This document shows positions 1 to 7,902 of a stretch of 64,000 bases of DNA, one piece after another; the stretch's first letter is position 1, and the number at the start of each line of letters is the position of its first letter. Position numbers and translations under genes: made by a program. Source of the DNA: Rossellomorea vietnamensis (GTDB lineage Bacteria; Bacillota; Bacilli; Bacillales; Bacillaceae_B); contig NZ_VTEH01000016.1 in the NCBI RefSeq assembly GCF_008180615.1, positions 1-64,000 of the forward strand, given 5' to 3'. The notes below the pieces were generated by a model. The model was not told the DNA's origin and searched no databases. It saw only the letters and a program-made list of their open reading frames with translations.

Positions 1-217
1 GCTGGTGTACCAGTTGTCTTGCCAAAGGCATCGCTGGGTAGCTATGTGCGGAAGGGATAAGTGCTGAAAGCATCTAAGCATGAAGCCCCCCTCGAGATGA
101 GATTTCCCATCACTTTATGTGAGTAAGATCCCTGAAAGATGATCAGGTAGATAGGTCTGAGGTGGAAGCGTGGCGACACGTGCAGCTGACAGATACTAAT
201 CGATCGAGGACTTAACC
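1..217 (+). rRNA. 23S ribosomal RNA, 3' end (partial)
   Basis: The window opens inside the last ~220 nt of a large-subunit rRNA gene. The text contains the conserved 3'-terminal domain, including the stretch around 'AAGGGATAAGTGCTGAAAG' and the closing 'GGACTTAACC'. The 5' part lies before the window. It is followed at about 90 nt by the 5S gene, the normal 23S-5S order of Bacillaceae rRNA operons. The exact 3' end is estimated from the pairing terminal segment. Confidence 0.95.
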
Positions 218-307
218 ACGAAATAACAGCGAAACTCGGAATACTTTCTTCTTTCTTCTGATACTTTATCTAGTTTTGAAAGAACAATGTTCTTTCAACA
301 AAATATG

Positions 308-424
<117 letters not shown>

Positions 425-430
425 AAACCA

Positions 431-459
431 AAGAGTACCCGAAGAGGTGCTCTTTTTTT
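431..459 (+). terminator. rRNA operon terminator
   Basis: Stem AGAGTACCC / AGGTGCTCT (with G-U pairs), loop GAAG, followed by seven T. It sits 7 nt after the 5S gene. The same 5S-tail plus terminator module is repeated three more times downstream at about 697-725, 969-999 and 1094-1123. Confidence 0.85.
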
Positions 460-503
460 GTATTCAAAAAAGGGGGAGATCCCCAAAATAGATTCTCATT
501 CCC

Positions 504-635
504 CGCAGGAGCGAGGATGGGGAGGAGCAAGAAGGTCGAGGACGAGAGGGAGAGAGCACCGCAGTGGGCAACCGCCCATGAGGATGTGAGCGAGCGAAGC
601 GGACGAAGAGATTCGCCGCTCATCGCCATCCTCGC
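504..635 (+). repeat. structured ~125-bp element, copy 1
   Basis: First of three copies (others near 778-908 and 1750-1861). Ends are inverted repeats (GCGAGGATGG at 511-520, CCATCCTCGC at 626-635). Inside are a hairpin TGGGC-AACC-GCCCA (565-578) and a longer helix TGAGCG-A-GCGAA (587-598) with TTCGCCGCTCA (612-622). Short ATG-started reading frames crossing it are unlikely to be genes. No family recognised; it could be a non-coding RNA, a MITE-like element or a relic of the rRNA spacer. Confidence 0.6.
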
Positions 636-691
636 CTTCAGCGCCGATGGTAGTTGGGACTCCCCCTGTGAGAGTAGGACGTCGCCAGGCA
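636..691 (+). pseudogene. 5S rRNA 3'-half fragment, copy 1
   Basis: About 56 nt nearly identical to the last 60 nt of the complete 5S gene (from CTTCAGCGCCGATGG to CGTCGCCAGGCA), with a few bases lost in the central GGGG/CCCC helix. The 5' half is absent, so it cannot fold as 5S rRNA. A copy of the operon terminator follows at about 697-725. Probably a product of unequal recombination or decay of a tandem rRNA operon. Confidence 0.8.
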
Positions 692-777
692 AACCAAAGA
701 GTACCCGAAGAGGTGCTCTTTTTTGTATTTAAAATAAAAAGAGAGAAATGCCTTTCCCTCCGCAAAATCCATAAGAC

Positions 778-908
778 GCAGGAGCGAGGACGGGGAGGAG
801 CAAGAAGGTCGAGGACGCGAGGGAGAGAGCACCGCAGTGGGCAACCGCCCATGAGGATGTGAACGAGCGAAGCGGACGAAGAGATTCGCCGCTCATCGCC
901 GTCCGAGC
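778..908 (+). repeat. structured ~125-bp element, copy 2
   Basis: Second copy of the element at 504-635 and nearly identical through the middle. Its terminal arms are GCGAGGACGG and CCGTCC. Relative to copy 1 the T-to-C change on the left arm is matched by A-to-G on the right, so the pair is kept (covariation). The TGGGC/GCCCA hairpin is unchanged. Confidence 0.6.
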
Positions 909-963
909 CTTCAGCGCCGATGGTAGTTGGGGCTCCCCCTGTGTGAGTAGGACGTCGCCAGGC
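909..963 (+). pseudogene. 5S rRNA 3'-half fragment, copy 2
   Basis: Another 5S tail starting CTTCAGCGCCGATGG, with GTGTGAG in place of GTGAGAG and a changed last base region (CCAGGCGATCC). The terminator copy follows at about 969-999. The ~40 bp after it, through 'GGGGGAGATCCCC' and 'ATTCTCAT', repeats the sequence after the genuine 5S, so the duplication unit was longer than the 5S tail. Confidence 0.8.
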
Positions 964-1038
964 GATCCAAAGAGTATCCGAAGAGGTGCTCTTTTTTTGT
1001 ATTCAAAAAAGGGGGAGATCCCCAAAATAGATTCTCAT

Positions 1039-1087
1039 CGCCGATGGAAGTTGGGGCTCCCCCTGTGAGAGTAGGACGTCGCCAGGC
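1039..1087 (+). pseudogene. 5S rRNA 3'-half fragment, copy 3
   Basis: Shortest tail: it starts at CGCCGATGG and runs to CGTCGCCAGGC. Terminator copy at about 1094-1123 (AGAGTACCC AAGG GGTGCTCT then T7). It is the last copy before a tandem array of a different kind. Confidence 0.75.
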
Positions 1088-1153
1088 AAAATTAAAGAGT
1101 ACCCAAGGGGTGCTCTTTTTTTAGAAAAATTCCCCTAATAAATCTTCTCCGGT

Positions 1154-1735
1154 TACATGAGTGACTAGTTTAAGGAGTAGATAGATCCTCGCGTTGGGCC
1201 GTTGGTTACATGAGTGCCCCCTTTTCGGCATAGATATGTAATCACGCTGAGTCTCTGAGGAGATGAGTGACTTGTTTTGGAATAGATATTTCTTCACGTT
1301 GCCGCTCTAGATACATGAGTGACTCGTTTTTTGAGTAGATATGTCCTCACGTTGCCGCTCTGGATACATGAGTGACTCGTTTTGGTCGTAGATATGTCCT
1401 CACGTTGCCGCTCTGGATACATGAGTGACTCGTTTTTTGAGTAGATATGTCCTCACGTTGCCGCTCTGGATACATGAGTGACTCGTTTTTTGAGTAGATA
1501 TGTCCTCACGTTGCCGCTCTGGATACATGAGTGCCCCCTTTTCGGCATAGATATGTCCTCACGTTGCCGCTATGGGTACATGAGTGACTTGTTTTTGGCA
1601 AAGATATGTCCTCACGTTGCGTCTCTGAGTATATGAGTGACTTGTTATTGGAGTAGATATGTCCTCACGATGCGTCACTGCATACATAAGTGCCCCCTTT
1701 TCGTATTAGATATATGTCTTCACGTTGTGGAATTC
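1154..1735. repeat. 53-bp tandem array A, 11 units
   Basis: TACATGAG-type unit starts fall at 1154, 1207, 1260, 1312, 1365, 1418, 1471, 1524, 1577, 1630 and 1683, so the period is 53 bp (once 52). The middle units are nearly identical; outer units are diverged. Some units carry GCCCCCTTTTCGGCA where others have GACTCGTTTTTTGAG, so there are two alternating subtypes. Each unit contains AGATATGTCC and GGATACAT, an imperfect dyad. No coding potential is apparent and the repeat-spacer contrast of CRISPR is absent. Confidence 0.9.
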
Positions 1736-1749
1736 AACGAAAGAGCTAA

Positions 1750-1861
1750 GGGTGGAGAGGAGAAGGAAGGTCGAGGATGAGAGGGGGAGCACCGCAGTGG
1801 GTGACTGCCCATGAGGATGGGAACGAGCCTAGCAGACGAAGAGATCCGCAGCTCATCTCCA
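1750..1861 (+). repeat. structured ~125-bp element, diverged copy 3
   Basis: A diverged copy of the 504-635 element on the far side of array A. It keeps GGTCGAGGA, GCACCGCAGTGGG, CTGCCCATGAGGATG and GACGAAGAGAT. The internal hairpin is TGGGT-GACT-GCCCA, still pairable through a G-U. The ends are TGGAGA and TCTCCA, again complementary although different from copies 1 and 2. Confidence 0.55.
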
Positions 1862-1928
1862 AATAATTTGATGAAAAATAAGGGATGACAAATCGCTTTG
1901 AAGTTGTCACTGCTTTTTTGATTGTAAA

Positions 1929-1955
1929 ACAGCCGATTCGAGTTGGGAATCGGCT
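1929..1955 (-). terminator. terminator of the hydrolase gene (minus strand)
   Basis: Inverted repeat AGCCGATTC / GAATCGGCT separated by six bases, about 15 bp past the stop of the minus-strand gene that ends at 1969. On the minus strand it is followed by GTTTTAC, a weak T-tract. Confidence 0.55.
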
Positions 1956-1968
1956 ATCTTCGATTTTA

Positions 1969-2895
1969 CTATCTTATATTCTCTTCAAATAATTCTTCAA
2001 AGTTTTCTGGTATGGTGTGGCCCATTCCTTCGATAACGATTAATTTACAAGGAACATTGTATTTTTCAAAAATAGGCATTGCTTCCAGGACGTTAGTATA
2101 GTAATAATCTTTATCACCAGTAATAATTACAAACTTCACCTTTGTTTTTTGATGTGTTTTTATTTTTTCTTCAATAATGTCCAGGTTCGCTAGGGTGGGT
2201 AACAGCGCAATTACTGTATCGTAATCTCTAGTCGGTTCAAAATACATTTGAATGGCTGTATCTGCTCCTTGGGAGGCTCCGAATATAATTCTATTTTTGA
2301 TAGCCGATTCAACCTTATCATTGAATTTAACGTCCGAATTCTCAATTTCATTCTTAGCCATATCGTAATCATCCCAATGATAGCAGCCATGACTAAACAG
2401 TTGAGAAGATTGAATAAAGGAAAATAAATATCTGTCTCTTAGATTGTCAGTAACTATTTGCTGAGAAAAGTCTAAGGCATTTGAATTTTTCCAATGTAAA
2501 GCTGTGATGGTAGTTTCAGATTGACTATTTCCTACCGTATGAAGCAGCGAACTTGAGTTTCGTTTATGAAGATTGTATAACTCCTTGCTTTTGTGGATGA
2601 TTTCTGCAAATTCTTCAGAGTCCTGAATTAAGGATAAGTCAGTATCGTTTGTTAATATATTTGGATTCCAGTATAAACCTTTATGCAGTACTTCTTTTAG
2701 TTCTTTGAGAGCGTCTTTTTTATTATTTTGGATACAGTAAATACCTGTAAGCCAATGTCCTATTCTGTCCACTTTATTAGGAAAAATGGTTTTCGCGTCT
2801 TCTAAGCTTTTAATTGCGTCTTGATATTTTTCTTCTTTAATTAGATCGATAGCGGATCTTTGTAAAACTAGAAAGTCTAAATATGTATTTTTCAT
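1969..2895 (-). CDS. TPR-like / alpha-beta hydrolase fold protein
   Basis: A 308-residue soluble protein. Residues 1-110 are helical and TPR-like (AIKSLEDAKTIFPN, KKDALKELKEVLHKG). From about 120 the protein resembles an alpha/beta hydrolase: nucleophile elbow GASQGA with Ser208, acidic residue in TGDKD (Asp261/263), and His293 in GMGHTIPE, in the expected triad order. No signal peptide or membrane segment. The start is supported by GGGGTGG 5' of the ATG. Substrate unknown; an esterase or peptidase-like role is inference from the fold. It stands alone and faces the rRNA end. Confidence 0.75.
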   Translation of the reverse strand: MKNTYLDFLVLQRSAIDLIKEEKYQDAIKSLEDAKTIFPNKVDRIGHWLTGIYCIQNNKKDALKELKEVLHKGLYWNPNILTNDTDLSLIQDSEEFAEIIHKSKELYNLHKRNSSSLLHTVGNSQSETTITALHWKNSNALDFSQQIVTDNLRDRYLFSFIQSSQLFSHGCYHWDDYDMAKNEIENSDVKFNDKVESAIKNRIIFGASQGADTAIQMYFEPTRDYDTVIALLPTLANLDIIEEKIKTHQKTKVKFVIITGDKDYYYTNVLEAMPIFEKYNVPCKLIVIEGMGHTIPENFEELFEENIR

Positions 2896-2946
2896 ATTCC
2901 CACCCCTTTATCTATAAAGTAATTTATATTACGTTCTAATGCAATG

Positions 2947-2990
2947 CCTGTTTTTGCTTTTAAATAAGCAAGGGGTAACGGAAAAACAGG
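2947..2990. repeat. inverted repeat between divergent genes
   Basis: Perfect 9-bp arms CCTGTTTTT (2947-2955) and AAAAACAGG (2982-2990) in the 201-bp gap between the divergent hydrolase and acetyltransferase genes. It could be an operator or a transcript hairpin; neither is proven. Confidence 0.35.
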
Positions 2991-3096
2991 TTAGCGAAGT
3001 GCGATTTTTTTTCGGATGATAAAATAAAGAGGTTATTTCGAAGTAATGAAGAATTCTTAGGGTATTAACAGCTGTTTTTGAAAAGGAGAGAATCTT

Positions 3097-3552
3097 ATGG
3101 AGATTAAAGTGGATGATCTAACGGGGGATGCTATCCAGGAGCTGATTAGGGACCACCTTCGTAATATGGAAATGCATTCACCGGCAGAAAGCAGGCATGC
3201 GTTGGATCTGGAGGGTTTGAGGAAGCCTGAGGTCACTTTTTGGAGTGCGTGGGAGGGTGGAGTGTTGGTCGGGTGTGGAGCTCTTAAGGAGATGGATTCC
3301 CGTCATGGGGAGATTAAATCGATGAAAACCTCTCCATTTCATTTAAGGAAGGGAGTTTCACGTGGGCTTTTGCTATATATAATGGATGAGGCGAAGAAGC
3401 GGGGGTATATACGGCTGAGTTTAGAGACGGGTTCCATGATGGCTTTTGAACCTGCCAGGAAGCTGTATGAGAGTTTTGGTTTTCACTATTGTGGGCCATT
3501 TGGTGGTTATATGGAAGATCCGAACAGTTTATTTATGACAAAGGAATTGTGA
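3097..3552 (+). CDS. GNAT-family N-acetyltransferase (YsnE-like)
   Basis: 151 residues, full length for a single GNAT domain. The acetyl-CoA binding region is visible as IKSMKTSPFHLRKGVSRGLL (about 70-89, R/K-x-x-G-x-G/S-R type loop). The fold's last strands are seen in ARKLYESFGFHYCGPFGGY. The opening residues (MEIKVDDLTG) and length resemble Bacillus YsnE as I remember it. The acceptor substrate cannot be read from sequence. Good SD AAAAGGAGAG 8 nt before the ATG. Monocistronic, with a terminator-like hairpin downstream. Confidence 0.88.
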   Translation: MEIKVDDLTGDAIQELIRDHLRNMEMHSPAESRHALDLEGLRKPEVTFWSAWEGGVLVGCGALKEMDSRHGEIKSMKTSPFHLRKGVSRGLLLYIMDEAKKRGYIRLSLETGSMMAFEPARKLYESFGFHYCGPFGGYMEDPNSLFMTKEL

Positions 3553-3561
3553 GGCCGTGCT

Positions 3562-3597
3562 GGCTGGTAAACGGCGAAAAGTTTAACCAGCCTATTT
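3562..3597 (+). terminator. terminator-like hairpin after the acetyltransferase
   Basis: GGCTGGT-AAAC pairs with GTTTAACCAGCC (one bulge) around an eight-base loop, followed by TATTT. The T-tract is weak. The 230 bp between it and the kinase holds AT-rich sequence with TATAAT at 3659 and 3744, but no well-spaced -35. Confidence 0.5.
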
Positions 3598-3825
3598 AAA
3601 ATTGCTATTTCTCTCAATATGTGTTTGACTTTTCTGTCTTTTTAGCATACCTTTAAATTATAATTCAGAGTTCGAAATAGTCGTTTTTCTGCGGAAGGAA
3701 TCCCCACCTATCTTCAAACCAGTTTTTCCTCTGTATAACTCTTTATAATAGACTTTGTTTAGTTATACCGCTCTTTTTTTAAATCTATCACTATAAAACT
3801 TTTAATATCGAAAGGGGGGGAAGGC

Positions 3826-6408
3826 GTGAATACCCCGACCGCTGTTAGTAAGGAGATCCATGCCCTTCTTGCCGCTTTTTATGAAAATACCGATGACGCT
3901 GTATTGATTACGCAGTTTGCCTCTGATGGTTCCAGGGATTGCTTCTTTATTGGAGCCAATCCGGCTGCTTGTGATCTACTGGGATACGAAATGAAGGATT
4001 TATTGAAACTAAATCCTGACCAAACCCTTTTCTCCAATATAAGCAGCATGCTGTTGGACCTTATAAAGAAGCGTCTTATAGAGAAAAAGCGGGCTATGCT
4101 GGAAATCGAGCTTTGTATAAAGGATCGAGAATCGGTTGTGGTTGAGATGAAGTCAGCTATGGTTGAGGTCAATAGTAAGCAATATGTTCTCCATATAATC
4201 CGAAATATCGAGACAAAAAAAGCTGTGCAGGATGAGTGGCTGGCTGAAAGGAACAGAACGATGGAGCTGCTTGATGGGATACAGGCTTACATCATTATCA
4301 TGGACCGAAGCGGACGCATTATCAGCATGAATACATTCACTGAGGAGAAGACAGGTTATACTGCGGATGAAGTGAAAGGCAGGGTGATCTGGAATTTCCT
4401 TGTGAATGAAGAGCAGCAGATGTCTTTTAAACGAACCTGCCAGGGAGGCTTGAAACCGGAGGAGAATCATGAGAGCTGCTGGATTTCAAAGAAGGGTGAG
4501 AAGCTTTTTGTTCAATGGTCAGTTTCCTTTATGAAGGAAGATGAGACCGGAAAAGGGTATATCATTGGTTCTGGAATTGACATTTCAGAGAGAAAGCAAT
4601 ATGAAGAAACGCTGTTGGAGAGTACGCAAAAATATCGCAGCCTTGTAGAAGATAACCCGGATGGCATCGTGGTTTTTTCAGAGGAAAATATGATGTATTT
4701 AAATAAGGAAGCCCAGAAGATTTTAGGCTACCCTTCTGAAATGGCCAGGAGGGATTCCTTATTCTCGAGAGTGCATCCTTATGACAGGGATAAAGCTCTG
4801 GCTTACTACAAAGGCATGGTCAGCAAGGAAGATTTTTCACATAACATAATTGATGTTGAGGTCATCAGGCCGGATTTCAGCAGAGTGACGGTGGAAGTGA
4901 AGGGGATAACGAGGAAGGTGCAGGGCGAGACGTTCATTCATCTTGTGATTAGAGACGTCAGCTTGCAAAAGAAAGCGGAATCTGACCTGAGGAAGATGAA
5001 CGGGAGGATGGAAAATATCCTGAGTTCCACAGACGAGATCCTCATTGGATTATGTAAAGAACTGCGGGTGACTTTCGTGAATCATTCCCTGATTAAATTG
5101 ATGGGACAGAAAGAGGGTCACTTGGTGGGAATCCCTGGACAGGCCCTGTTCGATCAGCTGTCTGAAACCGGGGGGAATCAGAAGCCAATTGACCTCCTTA
5201 AATTGATGAGTGGATCTGATCCGCAGGAAATTCATGTGCTTCAGAACGGAGTAAGAAAATATTTTGAAGTGAAGGTTCTTTCTCTTGGGTTTGATGAAGG
5301 TGCATTGGTTACAATGTACGATATTACTGACAGAAAACTGCTTGAGCAGCAGAGGGGAAAATATTATGACGCAATTGCATGCGGCATTACGGTGCAGGAT
5401 AGCAGCGGCAGAGTAATTTTTGCCAACCAGAATGCTGAGGAGATTATCGGGCTTCCCAAGGAGAAAATCATGAAGTTAAGCTTGGAAAATCACAAGTGGC
5501 TGCTTTTAGATGAGAATGGTGATGAACTCAGCCTCAAAGAGCATCCCTGGAGGAAAGCGGTCAGGACGCAAAAGGAAATCAGAAATTTCATTATGGGCTT
5601 TCAACATCCCCAGCATAAAAGCTTGAAGTGGATCCTTGTGAATACGAGGAACGTGCTCATGGAGGAAGAAGATAGGGTTGAAAAGGTGATAGCGACTTTT
5701 CAGGACATAACGGCCAAAGTAGAAATGGATAAAATGATTAAAGAGAAGGAAAAACTTGCGCTGGCAGGGCAGCTTGCAGCAGGGGTTGCTCATGAAATCA
5801 AAAATCCTCTGACCAGCTCCCTTGGGTTTCTTAAATTAATGCGAAATGAAGAAGTGATCAATCATGATTATCTCAATATTGTTTTGGATGAGCTGGAGAG
5901 TATCAACCTAGTCACAAGTGAGTTCCTGGTTTTGGCTGAGCCAGAAGCAGCTAGAGAAGAAGATATCCTGCTGTTCGAGGATGTCCTCATTCCCCTGGTT
6001 TCTTCCTTTAAGCGCCAGCTCAGAGAGTGCGGGGCTGAAATAGACTTCCGCATGACCCCTTCCCGGCAGGAACTTCGGGGAGTGAAGGAAAAGATCCGCC
6101 AGCTGTTCTTAAATATCTTCAGAAACAGCCTGGAAGCTATGCCTGAAGGCGGGACCATAGATGTGTCGGCTATCCGTGAGCATAAGCATATAGTGGTACG
6201 GATCAAGGATGAGGGAGTAGGGATTCCCCCTGAGCGTTTAAAGCGTCTTGGTGAACCTTTTTATTCTATTAAGGAGAAGGGTACGGGCCTTGGGCTTCTG
6301 CTTTGCAAGAAGATAGCTCATGAGCATAGAGGGGCGATCGTCATAAAAAGTGTTCAGGGCAGGGGAACAATTGTCGAAGTCAGCCTTCCTGTAACTAATA
6401 GAAAATAA
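3826..6408 (+). CDS. multi-PAS sensor histidine kinase
   Basis: 860 residues with no membrane segments, so cytoplasmic. Five PAS-like regions can be read (about 15-125, 143-262, 270-385, 391-500, 513-630), several ending in the DIS/DIT...K linker. Then come a HisKA domain with phospho-acceptor His656 in AAGVAHEIKNPL and an HATPase: N box NIFRNSLEAM (Asn767), G1 DEGVGI (from 795), G2 GTGLGL (from 819). GTG start after AAAGGGGGGG. No response regulator is adjacent: an orphan kinase. The layout resembles the cytoplasmic KinA/KinE-type phosphorelay kinases of Bacillus; Spo0F as partner is inference. Confidence 0.92.
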   Translation: MNTPTAVSKEIHALLAAFYENTDDAVLITQFASDGSRDCFFIGANPAACDLLGYEMKDLLKLNPDQTLFSNISSMLLDLIKKRLIEKKRAMLEIELCIKDRESVVVEMKSAMVEVNSKQYVLHIIRNIETKKAVQDEWLAERNRTMELLDGIQAYIIIMDRSGRIISMNTFTEEKTGYTADEVKGRVIWNFLVNEEQQMSFKRTCQGGLKPEENHESCWISKKGEKLFVQWSVSFMKEDETGKGYIIGSGIDISERKQYEETLLESTQKYRSLVEDNPDGIVVFSEENMMYLNKEAQKILGYPSEMARRDSLFSRVHPYDRDKALAYYKGMVSKEDFSHNIIDVEVIRPDFSRVTVEVKGITRKVQGETFIHLVIRDVSLQKKAESDLRKMNGRMENILSSTDEILIGLCKELRVTFVNHSLIKLMGQKEGHLVGIPGQALFDQLSETGGNQKPIDLLKLMSGSDPQEIHVLQNGVRKYFEVKVLSLGFDEGALVTMYDITDRKLLEQQRGKYYDAIACGITVQDSSGRVIFANQNAEEIIGLPKEKIMKLSLENHKWLLLDENGDELSLKEHPWRKAVRTQKEIRNFIMGFQHPQHKSLKWILVNTRNVLMEEEDRVEKVIATFQDITAKVEMDKMIKEKEKLALAGQLAAGVAHEIKNPLTSSLGFLKLMRNEEVINHDYLNIVLDELESINLVTSEFLVLAEPEAAREEDILLFEDVLIPLVSSFKRQLRECGAEIDFRMTPSRQELRGVKEKIRQLFLNIFRNSLEAMPEGGTIDVSAIREHKHIVVRIKDEGVGIPPERLKRLGEPFYSIKEKGTGLGLLLCKKIAHEHRGAIVIKSVQGRGTIVEVSLPVTNRK

Positions 6409-6409
6409 C

Positions 6410-6440
6410 CAGAGAGGGTGGATTCCACTCTCTTTTTTTA
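6410..6440 (+). terminator. kinase gene terminator
   Basis: CAGAGAGGGTGG / CCACTCTCT stem with one bulged G and loop ATT, then seven T. Lies 3 nt past the kinase stop. Confidence 0.75.
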
Positions 6441-6466
6441 TGAGGTAGAGCTGAAGTAGATGTTTT

Positions 6467-6612
6467 GCCGATAAAAAGGTGGTTTCCGCTGATAAAAAGG
6501 GAAAAGCGCTGATAAAGTATGCGTTTTCGCCGATAAATCTTCACTTTCCGCTGATAACCAGTTCGTTTCCGCCGATAAATCTGTACATACCGCTGATAAC
6601 CAGCTGTAATTC
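6467..6612. repeat. 21-bp phased array, 7 units
   Basis: GC(C/T)GATAA recurs at 6467, 6488, 6508, 6529, 6550, 6571 and 6592, i.e. every 21 bp (once 20). Between the cores are about 12 variable bases. On the minus strand the core reads TTATC(A/G)GCG, alternating A and G from unit to unit. The minus-strand frame gives LSAxxxx heptads, which I regard as an artefact. A related array lies at 38909-39097 in the other orientation. Confidence 0.85.
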
Positions 6613-6766
6613 AATGCCAGCGCAGTCGCCCCTTTTCGCAATTTATCGTAATTTGCGGATTATCTGTTCACAAAAGGGGAAAATTCTAGTAGAGTAGGTA
6701 GAAATCCAGGAGCAGCAGGCGGGTTTCAAGTTTGTGCTGTTCCAATGATCAGAGGAGGAGAACGGA

Positions 6767-7324
6767 TTGCTAGAGAATAGTTATGTCATGGTTGCCATCA
6801 TTCTGATCATTAATATCGTGTATGTTTCGTTTTTTACGATCCGGATGATTCTCACGCTGAAGGGCTACAGGTATGTTGCCGCGTTTGTCAGTATGTTCGA
6901 AGTGGTCATATATGTCGTAGGACTGGGTCTTGTCTTGGATAACCTGAATGAGATTCAGAATCTCGCTGCCTATGCCATTGGATATGGGCTTGGAGTTATT
7001 GTCGGGATGAAAATTGAGGAGAAGCTCGCCCTGGGTTACATCACCGTCAATGTAATAACAGCTGATTATGATAAAGCCCTGCCGGACAGGTTGCGGTCAA
7101 AGGGGTACGGGGTGACCAACTGGGCCGCCCATGGCCTGGAAGGAGACAGGATGGCCATGCAGATTCTGACTCCAAGAAAATATGAAATGAAGCTGTATCA
7201 GACCATTAAGGAACTGGATCCGAAAGCATTCATCATTGCGTATGAGCCAAAAACGATCCATGGAGGCTTCTGGGTGAAGGCTGTTAGAAAAATCAGAAAG
7301 GAAAATTTACCTGACAATGAGTAA
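6767..7324 (+). CDS. yebE: UPF0316/DUF2179 membrane protein YebE
   Basis: 185 residues with three predicted membrane segments in the first ~95 (VAIILIINIVYVSFF, FVSMFEVVIYVVGLGLVL, LAAYAIGYGLGVIVGMKIEE). A soluble DUF2179-type C-terminal domain follows (ITVNVITADYDKALPDRLR...GDRMAMQILTPR). TTG start 8 nt after AGAGGAGGAG. It overlaps yebG by 8 bp and stands just before purE, as in B. subtilis, which supports the name. Molecular role is not established; the family is known only as integral membrane proteins. Confidence 0.88.
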   Translation: MLENSYVMVAIILIINIVYVSFFTIRMILTLKGYRYVAAFVSMFEVVIYVVGLGLVLDNLNEIQNLAAYAIGYGLGVIVGMKIEEKLALGYITVNVITADYDKALPDRLRSKGYGVTNWAAHGLEGDRMAMQILTPRKYEMKLYQTIKELDPKAFIIAYEPKTIHGGFWVKAVRKIRKENLPDNE

Positions 7325-7514
7325 AAATAAAAAGATGTTTGAAGTTGTAGAAAATGAAAGTATTGCTCAATGCCTCGACAGGATGAAACAGGAAGGCTAT
7401 TCACCTGTAAGGCGGATGGAAAAGCCTGTTTTCAACGAAGAGAAGAAGAATGGCAAGGTGGAATACGTCCCTGCCAGACAACAAATAATATTTGAAGGAA
7501 GAAAAAACGTCTAA
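7317..7514 (+). CDS. yebG: YebG, NETI-motif protein
   Basis: 65 residues, small and charged. It matches the family named after an N-E-T-I motif; here the motif is VENESIAQCLDRM, with Ser replacing Thr. Starts inside the end of yebE (8-bp overlap), so the two are translated together. Function unknown. No membrane segment or signal peptide. Confidence 0.8.
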   Translation: MSKNKKMFEVVENESIAQCLDRMKQEGYSPVRRMEKPVFNEEKKNGKVEYVPARQQIIFEGRKNV

Positions 7515-7516
7515 AA

Positions 7517-7553
7517 TACGAACATTAATTTTCTGAATTTTATTATCGTTCGA
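7517..7553 (+). promoter_or_regulatory. PurBox pair (PurR operator)
   Basis: ACGAACATTA at 7518-7527 and the inverse ATCGTTCG at 7546-7553 form the divergent CGAAC...GTTCG pair typical of PurR control regions in Bacillus. It lies immediately upstream of the -35 of the purE promoter, the expected place for the PRPP-responsive repressor. Confidence 0.7.
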
Positions 7554-7560
7554 TTTTTCG

Positions 7561-7590
7561 TTGACAGTTGCGTTGTGCTGTTGTTATGAT
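7561..7590 (+). promoter_or_regulatory. sigma-A promoter of the pur operon
   Basis: TTGACA (7561-7566) and TATGAT (7585-7590) with an 18-nt spacer. Initiation near 7597 would place the guanine aptamer right at the 5' end of the transcript. Confidence 0.85.
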
Positions 7591-7608
7591 GAAAACAACA
7601 AGAAAACA

Positions 7609-7679
7609 CCCTCATATAATCTTGGGAATATGGCCCATAAGTATCTACCCGGTTACCGTAAATGACTGGACTATGAGGG
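7609..7679 (+). promoter_or_regulatory. guanine-type purine riboswitch aptamer
   Basis: P1 is CCCTCAT (7609-7615) with ATGAGGG (7673-7679). Core segments TATAATC, ATATGGCC, TATCTACC (usual TTTCTACC) and CCGTAAAT are in order. The specificity base in GACTATG is C, as in guanine/hypoxanthine aptamers (adenine aptamers have T). A terminator follows 70 nt later, so ligand binding is expected to switch transcription of the pur genes off, together with PurR. Confidence 0.92.
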
Positions 7680-7748
7680 AAAGTAGCTGTCTGGTAAACA
7701 ACCCGGCCATAGGTCTATCCTTTCAGGGGACCGTGCCCAGGCTGTTTG

Positions 7749-7806
7749 AGCCCGGATTAACTGCTTTCTCTCATGAGAAGCGTTAATCCGGGCTTTTGTG
7801 TTTTTA
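7749..7806 (+). terminator. riboswitch-controlled terminator of the pur leader
   Basis: Perfect 13-bp stem AGCCCGGATTAAC (7749-7761) / GTTAATCCGGGCT (7782-7794) with an apical loop, followed by a broken T-tract (TTTGTGTTTTT). It is the expression platform of the aptamer upstream. Confidence 0.88.
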
Positions 7807-7809
7807 GTG

Positions 7810-7823
7810 ACCTGGTGCCAGGT
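7810..7823. repeat. palindrome in the pur leader
   Basis: Perfect palindrome-like ACCTGG-TG-CCAGGT just after the leader terminator and 80 nt before purE. This kind of short palindrome is often dispersed in Bacillaceae intergenic DNA. Not part of the riboswitch. Confidence 0.5.
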
Positions 7824-7902
7824 ACACAAAAGTAAACCCAAAAGAGTTTTATAGGTTGATTGAATGCAGCGAACCAAAATATATATTCCAGGAGGTAACA
7901 AT

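Noticed and set aside
1154..1735. CRISPR array
   Set aside because: Units are conserved over their whole 53 bp with two subtypes; there are no constant repeats with unique spacers and no cas genes nearby. The same applies to arrays B, D and E.
7568..7786. 72-residue plus-strand frame over the pur leader
   Set aside because: The region is a promoter, guanine aptamer and terminator; structure explains the sequence.
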